Shown piece after piece: positions 18,448-27,443 of a DNA stretch of 64,000 nucleotides. The notes beneath the pieces are model-generated. The model made no database searches, was not told the DNA's origin, and worked only from the letters and a program-made list of their open reading frames with translations. The position numbers were made by a program, and so were the translations under genes. Numbering within the stretch: the stretch's first letter is position 1; each line of letters starts with the position of its first letter. Source of the DNA: Rikenellaceae bacterium (GTDB taxonomy: Bacteria; Bacteroidota; Bacteroidia; Bacteroidales; Rikenellaceae); assembly GCA_017442365.1 (NCBI GenBank), contig JAFRZW010000003.1, positions 1-64,000 of the forward strand, in the 5' to 3' direction.

Positions 18448-19554
18448 ATGGCAATCTTAACGAGAAATATGGCTCTACGTGTGGTCTTGACCGCAGTGGC
18501 GTGCGCGATGACGTTGGGTGCATTGGCTCAATCATCGTTGCGATTCACTCGCTCGGTATGGGATTTCGGCACTATCCGCGAGGCCGATGGCAAGGTGTCG
18601 TGCTCGTTCGAGTATGTCAATCGAGGCAAGGCCCCCGTTGTGATCGACCAGGTCAATGTGTCGTGCGGCTGCACTACGCCCGAATTTAGTCGCAAACCGA
18701 TCAAAGCGGGTGAGCGTGGCGTGTTGAAGGTTACATTCGACCCCGCTAATCGCGCAGGCGAATTTGCCAAGGAGATCACCGTCTTCACAGGCGGTCGTCG
18801 CTACCGCACCACATTGCGAATTACGGGTAACATCATCGCACGCACCAAGACCGTCGAGGAGCTCTACCCGACAGCGGTGGGCGACTGCGGATTGAGAATC
18901 GACGCACGATCGCTGCCGTTCAATTATGTAACACAAAACGAGCGCAAGAATCTGTTTATTAACTACATAAACACCTCATCTAAGCCTATTCGCGTCCGCT
19001 TGGTACAAAGCTCGGCGAGTGGTTTTATGCGCCACGACTTCCCACAGACAATCGCCGCAGGGGCTAAGGGGCGCGTTACGTTCAGCTACTCGGTACCGCG
19101 CTCGTCGGGCTACTTTGGCGAGTTGCGCGATGTGTTCGAAGTGCAGGTCGAGGGGTGCGAAAGCGATGTTCGAATTTCGACCAACGGCTATGCTATCGAG
19201 CAGTTCGAAATCCCCAATAACGAACTTGCGCCAAAGGCCGAATTTGAACGCCAACTACTTAAATTCGAAGATGTTCACAAGGGCGATAACCCCGCGACAG
19301 TCAGTGTGCGACTGACCAACGACGGTATGGAGCCGCTGATCATTCGTGCGATACAGCCGAGCCACGTGGCCATCACCACTTCGCTCGACGCAGGCACGAC
19401 GGTTGCTCCGTCAGAGAGTATCAACGTGCGTGTTACGATCGATCCCGCAAAGCTCGATTACGGTCGCGCCATCGAACATATAGTACTGATAACCAACGAC
19501 CCCAAGCGTCCGATGCGTCAGCTGCGCGTTACGGGAGTCGTGCGAGATAATTGA
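18448..19554 (+). CDS. DUF1573 domain protein, exported
   Basis: A 368-residue exported protein with a signal peptide (about residues 1-32) and a DUF1573 Ig-like domain (FTRSVWDFGTIREADGKVSCSFEYVNRGKAPVVI, then SCGCTTPEF) at about 35-125. Two further beta-rich repeats of the same kind follow (about 150-250 and 270-365, with VRLTNDGMEPLIIRAI). Such proteins are common periplasmic or surface proteins in Bacteroidota; the function is unknown. It lies 21 bases before nfnA but is probably expressed from its own promoter, and no functional link is evident. Confidence 0.88.
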   Translation: MAILTRNMALRVVLTAVACAMTLGALAQSSLRFTRSVWDFGTIREADGKVSCSFEYVNRGKAPVVIDQVNVSCGCTTPEFSRKPIKAGERGVLKVTFDPANRAGEFAKEITVFTGGRRYRTTLRITGNIIARTKTVEELYPTAVGDCGLRIDARSLPFNYVTQNERKNLFINYINTSSKPIRVRLVQSSASGFMRHDFPQTIAAGAKGRVTFSYSVPRSSGYFGELRDVFEVQVEGCESDVRISTNGYAIEQFEIPNNELAPKAEFERQLLKFEDVHKGDNPATVSVRLTNDGMEPLIIRAIQPSHVAITTSLDAGTTVAPSESINVRVTIDPAKLDYGRAIEHIVLITNDPKRPMRQLRVTGVVRDN

Positions 19555-19575
19555 CAAAAAAACTGATAACCGACT

Positions 19576-20454
19576 ATGTATAAAATTCTCTACAAACGCG
19601 AACTTGCCGCGGGCATCTGGGAGATGCGCATCGAGGCTCCGCGTGTTGCCCGCACGGCTCTGCCCGGGCAGTTTGTGATCGTTCGTGCCGACGAGCACGG
19701 CGAGCGTGTTCCGCTGACCATTGCCGATTATGACGCCGAGGCGGGTTGGGTAACGATTGTTACTCAGGCGATTGGCGTTTCTACGCGCAAAATCGTAGCT
19801 CTCGAAGAGGGCGAATCGTTGATGGATTTTGCAGGTCCGTTGGGTCGTCCGTCGGACTTCGTGAAGGAGCCGATCGAGGAGTTACGCAAGCGTCGCTTCT
19901 TGTTCGTTGCGGGTGGCGTGGGTACTGCTCCGGTCTATCCGCAGGTGAAGTGGCTCTCGGAGCGAGGCGTTGAGTGTGAGGTGATTATCGGTGCCAAGAC
20001 CAAAGATATGCTGATCTTTACGGAGCGAATGTCGGCTGTGGCAAAGGTGCATATCGCAACCGACGACGGTTCGGCTGGTTTCAAGGGTATGGTTACGGCG
20101 TTGATCCGCGAATTGATCGACGGTGGCGCGAAGTACGACGAAGCGGTGGCGATCGGTCCGATGATTATGATGAAGTTCGTAACGCTCACCACGCGCGAGT
20201 ACAACCTCAAAACGACGGTGAGCCTCAATGCGTTGATGGTCGATGGTACGGGTATGTGTGGCGCTTGTCGAGTAACGGTGGGCGGTCGCACGCGCTTTAC
20301 GTGCGTCGATGGTCCCGAGTTCGACGCCTTTGAGGTCGATTTCGACGAGGCAATGCGCCGTCAGGGTATGTATCGCTCGTTGGAGGAGCGTGCCAATGCC
20401 ATTGCTGCCGAGCGTGCCGCAGGGCATAAGTGCCGCGTAGGTCTGGATAAATAA
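19576..20454 (+). CDS. nfnA: NfnA-like FAD/NAD-binding subunit
   Basis: A 292-residue ferredoxin-NADP reductase-type subunit, the small subunit of NADH-dependent ferredoxin:NADP oxidoreductase (also named sulfide dehydrogenase beta). The N-terminal FAD domain shows RVPLTIADYD, the NAD domain shows FVAGGVGTAPVYPQ, and the C-terminus carries a [2Fe-2S] cysteine set (MCGACRV, then FTCVDGPEFD). In Nfn this subunit meets NADH while the large subunit handles NADPH and ferredoxin by electron bifurcation. The partner gene starts 19 bases downstream. Confidence 0.9.
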   Translation: MYKILYKRELAAGIWEMRIEAPRVARTALPGQFVIVRADEHGERVPLTIADYDAEAGWVTIVTQAIGVSTRKIVALEEGESLMDFAGPLGRPSDFVKEPIEELRKRRFLFVAGGVGTAPVYPQVKWLSERGVECEVIIGAKTKDMLIFTERMSAVAKVHIATDDGSAGFKGMVTALIRELIDGGAKYDEAVAIGPMIMMKFVTLTTREYNLKTTVSLNALMVDGTGMCGACRVTVGGRTRFTCVDGPEFDAFEVDFDEAMRRQGMYRSLEERANAIAAERAAGHKCRVGLDK

Positions 20455-20473
20455 CCCCCAAAACGAAGTAACT

Positions 20474-21862
20474 ATGGCAAATAAAATAGCGCGTGTGGCT
20501 TGCCGCGAGCAGGATCCGAAGGTGCGCGCAACCAATTTTGAGGAGGTTTGTTACGGCTATAACCTCGAAGAGGCTCAGTTGGAGGCCTCGCGCTGTCTGA
20601 ATTGTAAGAATCCGCGTTGCGTGGCACAGTGCCCCGTGTCGATCTCGATTCCCGAATTTATCGGCCACGTGCTGAGTGGCGAATTGCAGGCGGCAGCCGA
20701 TACCATTGCACGCGATAGCTCGCTGCCGAGTGTCTGCGGTCGTGTCTGCCCGCAGGAGTCGCAGTGCGAGGGCGCTTGTATCTTAGGCATTAAGGGTGAG
20801 CCGGTTGCCATCGGCAAGCTCGAACGTTTCGTTGGCGACTGGAAGATCGAGAATGGTCGTAAGGACGAGCAGCGTCCCGAGCCTAACGGTCATCGTGTGG
20901 CGATCATCGGTAGTGGTCCGGCGGGTCTGGCTTGTGCGGGCGACTTGGCCAAATTGGGCTACGAGGTGCGTGTTTTCGAGGCTCTGCATAAGGTGGGCGG
21001 TGTGCTGGTCTATGGTATTCCCGAGTTCCGCCTGCCCAAGGAGCGTATCGTGGCTCGTGAGATCGATTCGCTGCGTCGTTTGGGCGTTGTGTTCGAGACC
21101 GATACCATCGCGGGTCGTACCGTTACGGTCGATTCGTTGCTCGATGAGGAGGGCTATGATGCGGTGTTTATCGGCTCGGGTGCGGGTCTGCCGCGCTTTA
21201 TGGGCATCGAGGGCGAGAATCTGAATGGTGTGGTTTCGGCAAATGAGTTCTTGACGCGCACGAACCTGATGCACGCCTACGATGGAGAGTACGACACGCC
21301 GATCTATGCAGGTCGTCGCGCGGTGGTTGTCGGTGGCGGTAACGTGGCAATGGACGCGGTGCGTACGGCAAAGCGTCTGGGTGCTGAGGCAACGATCGTC
21401 TATCGACGTTCGGAGGTCGAGCTGCCCGCGCGTGTCGAGGAGGTACATCACGCCAAAGAGGAGGGCATCGAGTTTCGTATGCTGACCAACCCGATCGAAG
21501 TGCTTGGCACAGAGAAGGGTTGGGTACGTGCCGTGCGCTGTGTCGAGATGGAGCTCGGCGAGCCCGATGAGTCGGGACGTCGTTCGCCCGTAGTGAAGGC
21601 AGGCTCGGAGTTTGAGATCGAGTGCGACGTGGTGATTATGGCACTCGGCACCTCGCCCAATCCGCTGATTGCGGCTACAACCGACGGTTTGGAGACCAAC
21701 CGTCGTGGTTGCATTGTGGCTGACGATGAGGGTCGTACCTCGCGCGAGGGTGTCTTTGCGGGTGGCGACATCGTTACGGGTGCCGCAACTGTGATCCTGG
21801 CAATGGGAGCAGGTCGCCGTGCCGCAAAAGCGATTGATGAATATGTGAAGTCGAAGGCATAG
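20474..21862 (+). CDS. nfnB: NfnB-like NADPH-binding large subunit (glutamate synthase small-subunit fold)
   Basis: A 462-residue flavoprotein of the GltD fold. Two [4Fe-4S] motifs stand in the N-terminal third (CLNCKNPRCVAQCP and CGRVCPQESQCEGAC), followed by a GSGPAGLACAGDLAKLG FAD site and a VVGGGNVAMDAVRTAKRLG NADPH site, and a final GDIVTGAATVILAMGAGRRAA segment. It pairs with the upstream NfnA-like gene, and no GltB-type large subunit is adjacent, so the bifurcating Nfn complex is more likely than glutamate synthase. Confidence 0.9.
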   Translation: MANKIARVACREQDPKVRATNFEEVCYGYNLEEAQLEASRCLNCKNPRCVAQCPVSISIPEFIGHVLSGELQAAADTIARDSSLPSVCGRVCPQESQCEGACILGIKGEPVAIGKLERFVGDWKIENGRKDEQRPEPNGHRVAIIGSGPAGLACAGDLAKLGYEVRVFEALHKVGGVLVYGIPEFRLPKERIVAREIDSLRRLGVVFETDTIAGRTVTVDSLLDEEGYDAVFIGSGAGLPRFMGIEGENLNGVVSANEFLTRTNLMHAYDGEYDTPIYAGRRAVVVGGGNVAMDAVRTAKRLGAEATIVYRRSEVELPARVEEVHHAKEEGIEFRMLTNPIEVLGTEKGWVRAVRCVEMELGEPDESGRRSPVVKAGSEFEIECDVVIMALGTSPNPLIAATTDGLETNRRGCIVADDEGRTSREGVFAGGDIVTGAATVILAMGAGRRAAKAIDEYVKSKA

Positions 21863-21882
21863 CCTTGCAATTCACCCGAATC

Positions 21883-21924
21883 AAAAAATAGCCGCACCCA
21901 ATCGAGGACGCGGCTATTTTTCTG
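21883..21924. terminator. Bidirectional terminator
   Basis: AAAATAGCCGC and GCGGCTATTTT arms lie between convergent nfnB and the barrel gene, with A and T runs on the outer sides. Confidence 0.88.
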
Positions 21925-21962
21925 ACTGCAAGGCAGACAAGAGTGTCGAATACATCGTCAGT

Positions 21963-23828
21963 TTAGAAGACCAACTTCACACCGGCAGTGCAGTTGATTC
22001 CAACCGACGGATAGAGCGGATAGATGTAATAGCGACGATTGAGCAGGTTATTGGCCTCGACCCAGATCGAAAGACGCTTAGCCACCTTATATTCCGCCTC
22101 GATGCCCAGATCAAGACGCGCCGGACACTCCAACTCATAGAAATAGCCCAACTTCTCAGCTCCCGCAAACGGCACTAACTGCAAGCAATCGAAAGCTCCC
22201 GCTGCGCCAAACTTCGCACCGACCATAAACTTCGCACCCGTATAGCGCACCTTCAAATCGACATCGAAGGCCGGCAACGGGCGACGACCGCCGTTATAAT
22301 CGGTCAAATTCTGATATTTGCTCAGCAGTGGTTCACCCACGACATCTTCCTCAACAATTCCGACGAATTGATCGATCTTTGTACCAATCTTGTTGATATG
22401 GTAACGCGCATCGAGAGCCACCTCCAAACCGCGCACAGGGCGCAGAGTCAGCTCGCCCGCGATGTCGATACGTACCAATTTGTCCATCATCGGGAAGTAG
22501 TAAGCGTTCAACATAAACGGATACAATGCGCGATTGTTGATCTCGGCACCCGCCCAAACACTATACGAGAGAGCATTCGAGCGCGTCGCACCGATCAGAC
22601 CCAAACGCACCGAGTAGATCGACGCATTCGCAGCATCATATACAGGAGCGATGTAGGGATTCAGTTCAGCAAGCGACTGCTGATCATACGATTGCAGACC
22701 ACCATCAGCCTCAACAAACGGCGAGAACAGTCCCCCTTCATTATACGACAATCGCAGATAAGGGAATATATGAACGCCTTTCGTTTGCTCGCCCGTATAG
22801 GACGAATTGCCCATAGCATAGTGCTCCAATGCACTATTGGTAGCAACATTCGAGGTGCAACGATCGACCTCGACCGTAACGCCCGCCTCGGCACGCAACG
22901 CGCCATTATTGAATATGTATCGCGGAGCCACCGAAAGGATCGAATTGCGGTAGTCGCTCTGCTGCGTGCCACTCTTGTAGTTGTAGCCCACGATCAGTCG
23001 CGCACCGTGCTGCGAGAACATCTTTGCCATCTCGGCACGCGCTCCCACACGCACCAGACCTGCATCGAAATTGCTCACCTCGCCCGCGTCCAAACGCTTA
23101 ACAAACATCTCCTTAACCTTCGCGCCATAGTAACCGCCATCGACAGCTACGCGAAAATTCAGGTGCGACAGATCACTGAAATCATCGCCAATCCATACAC
23201 GACCACCCGCACCAAATCCATTGAGAGGATTCGTCGCATTCAACCCCGACAAAGTCATCGACATCGCCAGCGCCTGAGGATCGAGATCGCCATAATAGTA
23301 ACGCAAATCGTGGTCGGCCGAGATCTCGACACCAGCCTTCATACGCTTGCCCACGCCCAACTCTCCAAAGAGTTTCACGCGACTATCCGAGTAGTTGGCG
23401 TTGTGTTTCGCGCCCACCAGATCCTTCACGTCGCACCACTGACCGCGATGGGTCAGATCAATGCCAAAGCTATTACGCGCGTTATTGGTATGCGAAAACA
23501 CGATATCGGCCGTCGAGTTGAGCGGATAACCCGCACCCGCCTTGACGTACAACATCGGCTGGCGATGGTAGTTCCAAACGTACGTATTGGCAGCCGCAAT
23601 GGGGCGTTGTTCGAAAGTAGTTGCCCACTGCATCGGCGTTATCGAATATTTGACCTCAGGACGCAACGCAACGGTGTCGTCCATACGCGGTGCGATGGTC
23701 AATTTATCGGGAGTATCGAGCGTTGGGGTGTACTCCTTGGTTACCACCACCTCTTTGTCGATATTCTGAGCCACAGCGACATTCGCAGTCAGCAGTAGCA
23801 GGGTAAATATGCTGAAAAATCTCTTCAT
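21963..23828 (-). CDS. Plugless TonB-receptor-like outer-membrane barrel
   Basis: A 621-residue outer-membrane barrel with signal peptide (about 1-20). The start of the mature protein (KEVVVTKEYTPTLDTPDKL) resembles the piece that precedes a plug in TonB receptors, but there is no plug domain. Alternating hydrophobic strands run to the end, which reads VEANNLLNRRYYIYPLYP...VKLVF as in the last strands of TonB receptors. Its start is four bases after the stop of the large TPR gene, so the two are co-translated. Function unknown; a scaffold or secretion-type barrel is possible. Confidence 0.8.
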   Translation of the reverse strand: MKRFFSIFTLLLLTANVAVAQNIDKEVVVTKEYTPTLDTPDKLTIAPRMDDTVALRPEVKYSITPMQWATTFEQRPIAAANTYVWNYHRQPMLYVKAGAGYPLNSTADIVFSHTNNARNSFGIDLTHRGQWCDVKDLVGAKHNANYSDSRVKLFGELGVGKRMKAGVEISADHDLRYYYGDLDPQALAMSMTLSGLNATNPLNGFGAGGRVWIGDDFSDLSHLNFRVAVDGGYYGAKVKEMFVKRLDAGEVSNFDAGLVRVGARAEMAKMFSQHGARLIVGYNYKSGTQQSDYRNSILSVAPRYIFNNGALRAEAGVTVEVDRCTSNVATNSALEHYAMGNSSYTGEQTKGVHIFPYLRLSYNEGGLFSPFVEADGGLQSYDQQSLAELNPYIAPVYDAANASIYSVRLGLIGATRSNALSYSVWAGAEINNRALYPFMLNAYYFPMMDKLVRIDIAGELTLRPVRGLEVALDARYHINKIGTKIDQFVGIVEEDVVGEPLLSKYQNLTDYNGGRRPLPAFDVDLKVRYTGAKFMVGAKFGAAGAFDCLQLVPFAGAEKLGYFYELECPARLDLGIEAEYKVAKRLSIWVEANNLLNRRYYIYPLYPSVGINCTAGVKLVF

Positions 23829-23832
23829 AGCC

Positions 23833-26814
23833 TTAGTTCGTTTGTGCAGGTTTAAGATTTGCTATACGCTCACGCGCCTCATCGACTATACCATCATCGG
23901 CAGGCGAATAACCATCGACAACGCTTTGATACGTAGCACGTGCTTGGAAGTCATCACCCTTGTCGCGGTAGATATCGCCCAACGTGAGGAATGCTCGCGC
24001 CAACCAATAGTTGTGTGTGGTCTGCGAATCCGACAGCGCATAGATCGCCTCCTCGGCCTCGGCTGCACGTCCCGCCTTGTAGTGCGCCTCGATCACGCGG
24101 TAGGCCGCCTCGGCACCCTCGCGCGACTTAGGTTCTGAGGCGAGCTGCTCATAGATCTCCATCGCCTCTTGTGCGCGGTCGGCACGCTCCAACGCCTTAG
24201 CTCGCGCATATCGAGCCTCGCGCAACGGCGTAGCCTCAACCGAGGCAATCTTCTCGACTCGCTCCGACATCGCAAGTATGCGCTCATCATTGCCCGTATT
24301 GATCGTCGAGCGGACATAGCCCGTAATGGCTGCGCTCTGCTTCTTTGCATCGGTGGTCAGCGCGCTCAACGCCAAATAGGCATCGGCCGCCACCTCGTAA
24401 CGCTTCGCACCATCGGCCAACGACGCCAATCGCTCCGTACCGCGCTGCGTGTAATCGTTTGCGGGCAGCGACGTGAGATCCAGCAACGACGCAATAGCCT
24501 CGTTCGAGCGACCCAAACGCGCGTAACAGTCGCTGCGATAGTAGAGCGCATCGGCCTGATAGGTACCCTTCGGGAACTCCTTGACGTACGAAGTCATCGC
24601 CGTTGCCGCCTTCTCCAACTTGCCCGACGTATAGAGTCGTTGCGCTGCCACATAGGTCAGCGAGTCGCGTTGCAGAACGCTCATATCGGTCTCGATACCT
24701 GCCTTCTGAGCGTATGCAAAGTAACCACCCACATCGTTGTTATCGACATAGATACCTCGCAGACCTGCCAACGCATCGCGTGCTTGCGACGACTTGGGAG
24801 CACTGCTCATCACCTGCTTATAGCACTCCATCGCACGATCGTTATCGCCCAAATTCTGATAGACCAGACCCAAATCGGCCAAAGCCTGAACATAGAGTTC
24901 CGAGCGAGGGAAACGATCGACAAAATCATTCAGCGCATCGGCACCCTCCTTGTATCGCTCCTGCGACACGTAGGTTCGACCCAACTCATAGGCTGCGCGG
25001 TCGGCATAGCGACCCTCGCCCGAGCGGGCAATCGAGCGCAGAGCCTCGATCTTGGCTGCCACTTTGTCGTTCAGTCCGAGCACGATAGCACGCTGATAGA
25101 GTGCATAATCGCGTTCGGGCGACACGATGGCTGCCGCCTGATTATAGGCCTCAATCGCCTGATCGAACGAACGCTGAGCATAGAGAATATCGCCCTTGCG
25201 GTTCAGAGCATCGGCACGGAACTGGTCCTTCGCCTTGTGCAACCACAAGAAGCTGTCGAAGTTGCTACGTGCTTGCGAACGGTTGCCCGCGTGCAGATTG
25301 GCATAACCCAAGTTGTAGTATGCCTTTTCATACTCAGGCTCGCTCTTGGGCGCAAGTTGCAGATAGCGGTTGAATTTGGTTGCCGCCTCCTTATATTTAC
25401 CCTCGCCGAGCAGGATCTCGCCCTGCCAGAAGCCCGCCAGAGCGGTATATTTAGCGTTGAATCGGTTTTCGAGCGATTCGGCCAGCAGAGCCTTCGCACC
25501 CTCCTTGTCGCCCTCGTTCAGACGCTCCAAAGCTCGGAAATAGGAGATCTTCTGCAATGCCGACTTGACATTGTTGTCGGGATCGCGCATCTGCTTGATT
25601 GCCGCATAGGCTGCATCGTAGTTCTTCGAGTTGTAGTATGCCGCCACCAGACACTCACGCGCCTCAGCCACACGCTCCGACTGCGGATAGCGATCGATGT
25701 ATCGAGTCAGTAGGTTGATCGCCTCGTTGAACTGACCACCGCCCAACTCAAACTGCAACTTACCATAGTTGAACAGAGCGTCCTCCTCGATCTGTCGATC
25801 GAACGACATTGCCGACGCCAACGCCATCGACTGCATTGCGCGAGTCTTATCGTTCAGTTTCAAGCGGCAGTCGCCCAAGTGGTATGCTGCATTCTGCGTC
25901 AGCGCATCATCAGCACCGCACACCGACTGCAAGTAGTCTGCCGCGCGCTCGTAATAGGCCGAGCGGTAGAGGGCATATCCCATCAGGTATTGCTCCTCAC
26001 GCGCCATCGTTCCACCGTCCTGCGCATAGCTTTCGAGGTAGGTGATCGTTCGTCCATAGTCGCCCAAACGGAACCACGACTCGGCTGCCGTTCGTTCGAT
26101 CTCGGCACGACGTGCAGGCGTAGCACGCGCGATGAGCGCATCGCAATTCTCAGCCACATAGCGGTAATTCTCCTGCTGGAACTCGATCTGCAACAGATAG
26201 AATGGCACCAGTGCACTATAAGCCTCCTCGTGTTCAATCGAGCGGAAGCCCTCCTTAGCACGATCCAATTCGCCACGCGAGTAATCGATGTAGGCGCGAT
26301 AATAGCGGGCGTGAGGTGCATATTCGCTCTTCTCGGCAACACGCGCCAACTGCTCGTAGGCCTCGTCCGTGCGACCGACAGCGAACTTCGCGTGTCCCGC
26401 CTTGAACTCATACTCGTCCATTCGACCCTTCTCGACACGCTCCACCGCTGCAAACCGATCGAGCGCGGTCGGATAGTCGCCCTGCTTGTAGGCCATACAA
26501 GCAGCCGCGAAACGTATCTCATTGTCATATACCGAGTTGGGATATTTCGCCAAATAGTCATTGAGCAACACCGAGGCCTGCTCATCGCCCTGCTCAATCG
26601 AGCACAGAGCGATGTAACACTCGACACGCTGTCGCTCAGCCGCGGTCAGCGCAGGGTCATCAACCACACCTACCAACTCGCGTCGTGCTTCATTCCATTT
26701 GCCCGCCGAGAAGAGCTCCTCACCTCGACGCATCGACTCACGGCTCGCGGGCGACGCCGCAAAGAGCGACACCGACACGGCCACTGCCATTAATGAAGTT
26801 ATGATTTTACGCAT
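23833..26814 (-). CDS. Large periplasmic TPR-repeat protein
   Basis: A 993-residue exported protein (signal peptide about 1-21) made almost wholly of tetratricopeptide repeats, visible as recurring A-x-Y-x-L-G and A-x-x-Y-x-x-A motifs from about residue 60 to the C-terminus. Similar TPR proteins act as periplasmic scaffolds. It is coupled to the plugless barrel downstream, so it may hold or feed that barrel. A minus-strand -7 box at 26844-26851 lies 29 bases before the start. Confidence 0.85.
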   Translation of the reverse strand: MRKIITSLMAVAVSVSLFAASPASRESMRRGEELFSAGKWNEARRELVGVVDDPALTAAERQRVECYIALCSIEQGDEQASVLLNDYLAKYPNSVYDNEIRFAAACMAYKQGDYPTALDRFAAVERVEKGRMDEYEFKAGHAKFAVGRTDEAYEQLARVAEKSEYAPHARYYRAYIDYSRGELDRAKEGFRSIEHEEAYSALVPFYLLQIEFQQENYRYVAENCDALIARATPARRAEIERTAAESWFRLGDYGRTITYLESYAQDGGTMAREEQYLMGYALYRSAYYERAADYLQSVCGADDALTQNAAYHLGDCRLKLNDKTRAMQSMALASAMSFDRQIEEDALFNYGKLQFELGGGQFNEAINLLTRYIDRYPQSERVAEARECLVAAYYNSKNYDAAYAAIKQMRDPDNNVKSALQKISYFRALERLNEGDKEGAKALLAESLENRFNAKYTALAGFWQGEILLGEGKYKEAATKFNRYLQLAPKSEPEYEKAYYNLGYANLHAGNRSQARSNFDSFLWLHKAKDQFRADALNRKGDILYAQRSFDQAIEAYNQAAAIVSPERDYALYQRAIVLGLNDKVAAKIEALRSIARSGEGRYADRAAYELGRTYVSQERYKEGADALNDFVDRFPRSELYVQALADLGLVYQNLGDNDRAMECYKQVMSSAPKSSQARDALAGLRGIYVDNNDVGGYFAYAQKAGIETDMSVLQRDSLTYVAAQRLYTSGKLEKAATAMTSYVKEFPKGTYQADALYYRSDCYARLGRSNEAIASLLDLTSLPANDYTQRGTERLASLADGAKRYEVAADAYLALSALTTDAKKQSAAITGYVRSTINTGNDERILAMSERVEKIASVEATPLREARYARAKALERADRAQEAMEIYEQLASEPKSREGAEAAYRVIEAHYKAGRAAEAEEAIYALSDSQTTHNYWLARAFLTLGDIYRDKGDDFQARATYQSVVDGYSPADDGIVDEARERIANLKPAQTN

Positions 26815-26843
26815 TTGTCTTAGTACGTTACAGTTTTAATCCA

Positions 26844-26851
26844 CAAAGATA
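26844..26851 (-). promoter_or_regulatory. -7 box of the TPR-barrel operon
   Basis: TATCTTTG on the minus strand, an exact match. Confidence 0.6.
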
Positions 26852-26892
26852 GGCATATTTTCGAGAACATCACACTCGCTCAGGCGCGATTA

Positions 26893-26910
26893 TTGCACTA
26901 TTTAGTGCAA
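26893..26910. promoter_or_regulatory. 18-bp palindrome before osmC
   Basis: TTGCACTA-TT-TAGTGCAA is a perfect palindrome with eight-base arms, 30 bases before the osmC start. The form suits a dimeric regulator. Confidence 0.6.
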
Positions 26911-26940
26911 ACAGTCAATTTTCTTAACACTTTTTTGCCT

Positions 26941-27345
26941 ATGGAATCCATAAAACTCGAAATGACCTCCGACCGTCGTTTTCTGCCTGCCGGCGGTCGC
27001 AACCTCGCCGATTACAACCCCAAGGAGCTGATGCTCGTGGCTATGGGCGACTGCGCAGGACGCACAGCTCTCGCCATTATGGAGAAAATGCGCCTCGAAC
27101 CCGTCGCCTTTGAGGTCGAAACCGAGGGGACGATCGACACCGATCGCGTACAAGCCGAGACCCGTTTTACGGCCTTCGTGGTTACCTACAACGTTACCTG
27201 CCTACGTTTCGAGGATCAAGACCGTTTCTCACGCGCCCTCGAACTTGCCCACGACAAACATTGCGGTGTGGTGGCTATGATGCGACGCATTGCTCCGGTC
27301 GATCGACGCATTCTGATCCACTCGATCGAGGTCGAGGATAAATGA
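26941..27345 (+). CDS. OsmC-family protein
   Basis: A 134-residue OsmC/Ohr-type protein, a family that reduces organic hydroperoxides through two cysteines. Cys38 (in MGDCAGRTAL) and Cys108 (in HDKHCGVVAM) stand where the redox pair is expected. The ATG at 26941 replaces the longer frame from 26893, which begins within the palindrome. The gene stands alone, with a possible operator directly upstream. It could equally be one of the OsmC relatives without known peroxidase role. Confidence 0.85.
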   Translation: MESIKLEMTSDRRFLPAGGRNLADYNPKELMLVAMGDCAGRTALAIMEKMRLEPVAFEVETEGTIDTDRVQAETRFTAFVVTYNVTCLRFEDQDRFSRALELAHDKHCGVVAMMRRIAPVDRRILIHSIEVEDK

Positions 27346-27370
27346 AACCAAGATTTTGTCAACTGATTAC

Positions 27371-27401
27371 GAAAAAGCCGCGCTCCGAAAAGGGGCGCGG
27401 C
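27371..27401 (-). terminator. Terminator of purT
   Basis: GCCGCGC (27377-27383) pairs with GCGCGGC (27395-27401), followed by five T on the minus strand. Confidence 0.8.
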
Positions 27402-27402
27402 T

Positions 27403-27435
27403 CAATTATGAATTTTGAATCGTGAATTTTGAATC
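27403..27435. repeat. Heptamer repeat array, TTTTGAA type
   Basis: Four seven-base units in a row: TTATGAA, TTTTGAA, TCGTGAA, TTTTGAA. It lies between osmC and purT stop codons, next to the purT terminator. Confidence 0.75.
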
Positions 27436-27443
27436 CCAGCAAT

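Noticed and set aside
20474..21862. Assignment as glutamate synthase small subunit (gltD)
   Set aside because: No gltB neighbour, and a FAD/[2Fe-2S] subunit precedes it directly, which fits Nfn.
24169..25713. A 514-residue plus frame within the TPR gene
   Set aside because: Antisense shadow with Cys/Arg/Gln-rich composition and no domain.
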